A stretch of 14,388 nt of DNA, from positions 1 to 14,388 of the forward strand of contig JARXAV010000246.1 of NCBI GenBank assembly GCA_029865665.1. The letters run 5' to 3'. The DNA is from Flectobacillus sp. Lineage in GTDB: Bacteria > Bacteroidota > Bacteroidia > Cytophagales > Spirosomataceae. The position numbers and the translations under genes are program-made. The notes beneath the pieces are model-generated. The model made no database searches and was not told the DNA's origin. It saw nothing but the letters and a program-made list of their open reading frames with translations. This document shows positions 12,985 to 14,388 of this stretch, piece after piece. Numbering within the stretch: position 1 is the first letter of the stretch; every line of letters starts with the position of its first letter.

Positions 12985-14169
12985 ATGCTGGAATCTGAAA
13001 TCCTTGTAAGCGTAAAAGCATTTGCGGAAAATATCTTAACCAATCTTCCTCCGCACTATTTATACCACAATTTTGCTCATACCTCGCTGGTCGTGGATAC
13101 AACCTGGGCCATTGCTTCCGAAATGGGCTTATCAGAAAAGGCAACTGAGAATCTACTGATAGCCGCTTGGATGCACGACCTCGGCTATGCAAAAAGCACA
13201 ACGGATCACGAAACCGCCAGTATTGAAATGGCACAAGCGTTTTTGGAATCGGTCGATTTTCCTGCGAAACGTCTTGAAAAAGTTATCGAATACATTGATG
13301 CTACTCGTATGCCCCAAATGCCCAAAAACGAGAAACAAATGGTGCTTTGCGATGCTGATTTTGCTCATTGTGCTGCCACCGATTTTCTTGAAAAATCAGA
13401 AAACTTACGTTTGGAATTTGTTGCTAATGGACATGACATCTCCGAGAGAGATTGGATTCAAGGCACTTATACCCTTTTTGAAAACCATCATTATTTTACG
13501 GGTTACGGAAAGAAAGTGCTTGCTCCTTTAAAAGCCATTAATCAAGAGAAGGTTAAAGAACGACTGAAAAAACTAAAAAAAGCCGATAAAAAAGAGGCTA
13601 AACTTTCTGAAGAAATTAGTCAGCAGGTCGAAAAAAACAAAAAGCCTGACAGGGGAATAGAAACGATGTTCCGAACAACATCTTCTAATCATTTTCAGCT
13701 TTCGGCTATGGCAGATAATAAGGCCAATATTATGATTTCGGTAAATACCATTATCATCTCCTTGGTGGTAAGTATTCTGCTCCGTAAACTGGAAGACAAT
13801 GAATACCTGATGATTCCGACCATCATGCTCACAACGGTTTGTTTGGTTGCCACTATTTTTGCCATTTTAGCCACGATTCCGAACGTTACAAAAGGCAGGG
13901 TTTCGCCAGAAGACATCAAGAACAGAACTGCTAATCTACTTTTCTTTGGCAATTTCTATAAAATGGAACTGGCAGACTACGAAGCTGGCATTAAAGAAAT
14001 GATGCACGATTCAGATTTTTTATACTCATCCATGACTCGTGATATTTATTATCTGGGAAAAGTGTTGGGCAAGAAATACAAACTGCTTCGCATCGCTTAC
14101 AGTATTTTCATGTATGGCTTTGCAGCGTCCATTATCGCATTTGGCATTGCTGTGATATTTCAAAAATAA
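12985..14169 (+). CDS. HD-domain protein fused to a Pycsar-effector (PycTM / DUF5706) membrane domain
   Basis: A 394-residue two-part protein. Residues 1-180 are an HD phosphohydrolase domain: H32 in HNFAHT, the HD pair at 64-65 (AAWMHDLGY), and D123 or D125 in LCDADFAH, so the metal ligands are all present. Residues 185-225 are a charged, lysine-rich, probably coiled linker. Residues 228-394 match the Pycsar effector transmembrane domain: SNHFQLSAMADNKANIM at 234-250, TM1 at about 249-266, TM2 at about 277-298, and TM3 at about 371-392 near the C-terminus. In Pycsar defence a pyrimidine cyclase makes cCMP or cUMP and a PycTM protein damages the membrane. Here no cyclase is visible. The HD half might degrade a cyclic nucleotide or (p)ppGpp-like signal. 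Such fusions are, to my knowledge, widespread in Bacteroidota, so a non-defence role is possible. A palindrome precedes the start. Domain calls are confident; function is inferred. Confidence 0.88.
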   Translation: MLESEILVSVKAFAENILTNLPPHYLYHNFAHTSLVVDTTWAIASEMGLSEKATENLLIAAWMHDLGYAKSTTDHETASIEMAQAFLESVDFPAKRLEKVIEYIDATRMPQMPKNEKQMVLCDADFAHCAATDFLEKSENLRLEFVANGHDISERDWIQGTYTLFENHHYFTGYGKKVLAPLKAINQEKVKERLKKLKKADKKEAKLSEEISQQVEKNKKPDRGIETMFRTTSSNHFQLSAMADNKANIMISVNTIIISLVVSILLRKLEDNEYLMIPTIMLTTVCLVATIFAILATIPNVTKGRVSPEDIKNRTANLLFFGNFYKMELADYEAGIKEMMHDSDFLYSSMTRDIYYLGKVLGKKYKLLRIAYSIFMYGFAASIIAFGIAVIFQK

Positions 14170-14295
14170 CATTGGTAAGTAATAATTTAAAATTATGAAT
14201 TCTAAATTTTGGGTTTAATAATCTAGCTATCAATTCTTTATAGACAAGAATATTCATCAACAATCATTATTTCTCAAGCGTATTTTCCTGAGCGT

Positions 14296-14388
14296 ATGAA
14301 AAAATTTATATTATTATCCCTATTACTGAGTTTTTGTATGCTCTCACAAGCTCAGGAAAAACAGGTAAGTTACCGACTCTTTTTAATT
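14296..14388 (+). CDS. Start of a secreted or envelope protein, truncated by the window
   Basis: An ATG at 14296 opens 31 codons that run off the window. The N-terminus is a clear signal peptide: MKK, a hydrophobic stretch (FILLSLLLSFCMLS), then QAQ followed by a polar region starting EKQ, the usual Bacteroidota cleavage pattern. The mature protein is not visible, so no function can be given. It follows the HD-PycTM gene by 126 bases on the same strand. The heptamer AGCGTAT occurs twice around the start (14277-14283 and 14291-14297). Confidence 0.6.
   Translation, partial: MKKFILLSLLLSFCMLSQAQEKQVSYRLFLI

Noticed and set aside
13187..13531. 114-codon plus-strand ORF inside the HD-PycTM gene
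   Set aside because: It lies wholly inside the well-supported HD domain in another frame. No motif is seen.

Overview
The window looks like chromosomal DNA from a Bacteroidota bacterium, most likely of the order Cytophagales. The evidence is low-GC DNA, an ExbB/ExbD pair, a two-domain Ppx/GppA, an HD-PycTM (DUF5706) fusion, a fused aspartokinase/homoserine dehydrogenase, almost no Shine-Dalgarno sequences, and several promoters of the Bacteroidota type (TTG or TTTG, about 17-20 bases, then TAnnTTTG). The genus is not decidable by eye. No rRNA, tRNA, CRISPR array or intact insertion sequence is visible.

Layout, left to right. (1) 4-2460, minus: thrA, the bifunctional aspartokinase/homoserine dehydrogenase, with its own promoter and leader. 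Upstream, 2461-2799 holds two minus-strand terminator hairpins. (2) 2800-3807, minus: a DsbA/FrnE/SpxH-like thioredoxin-fold protein, divergent from (3) an HxlR-family regulator (4183-4500, plus) with a single N-terminal cysteine. This looks like a thiol-redox pair. (4) 4501-5305: about 800 bp of gene-poor DNA with two strong hairpins and two tiny ORFs. (5) 5306-7592, plus: a trans-sulfuration PLP enzyme (MetZ-like) followed after 7 bases by nuoH, here without any other complex I gene. (6) 7593-8167: a repeat-rich gap with direct and inverted repeats, two terminators and a candidate minus-strand small RNA. (7) 8168-8830, minus: MgtC/SapB-family membrane protein. (8) 9077-10221, minus: exbB-exbD, a proton-driven motor pair. 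(9) 10408-11361, minus: Ppx/GppA phosphatase, divergent from (10) an extended-SDR epimerase/dehydratase (11516-12508, plus) with a probably leaderless transcript. (11) 12509-12984: a gap with a possible decayed transposon-derived element and a palindrome just before (12) 12985-14169, plus: an HD-domain protein fused to a Pycsar-effector transmembrane domain. (13) 14296 to the end: the start of a gene for a secreted protein, cut by the window.

Most genes are housekeeping. ThrA makes homoserine and the MetZ-like enzyme uses an acylated homoserine, so both serve methionine synthesis, although they are not one operon. NuoH, ExbBD and MgtC are membrane proteins tied to proton or ion gradients. The most interesting items are the HD-PycTM fusion without a visible cyclase partner, the orphan nuoH, the redox-looking DsbA/HxlR pair, and the non-coding structures at 7593-8100 and 12532-12666.
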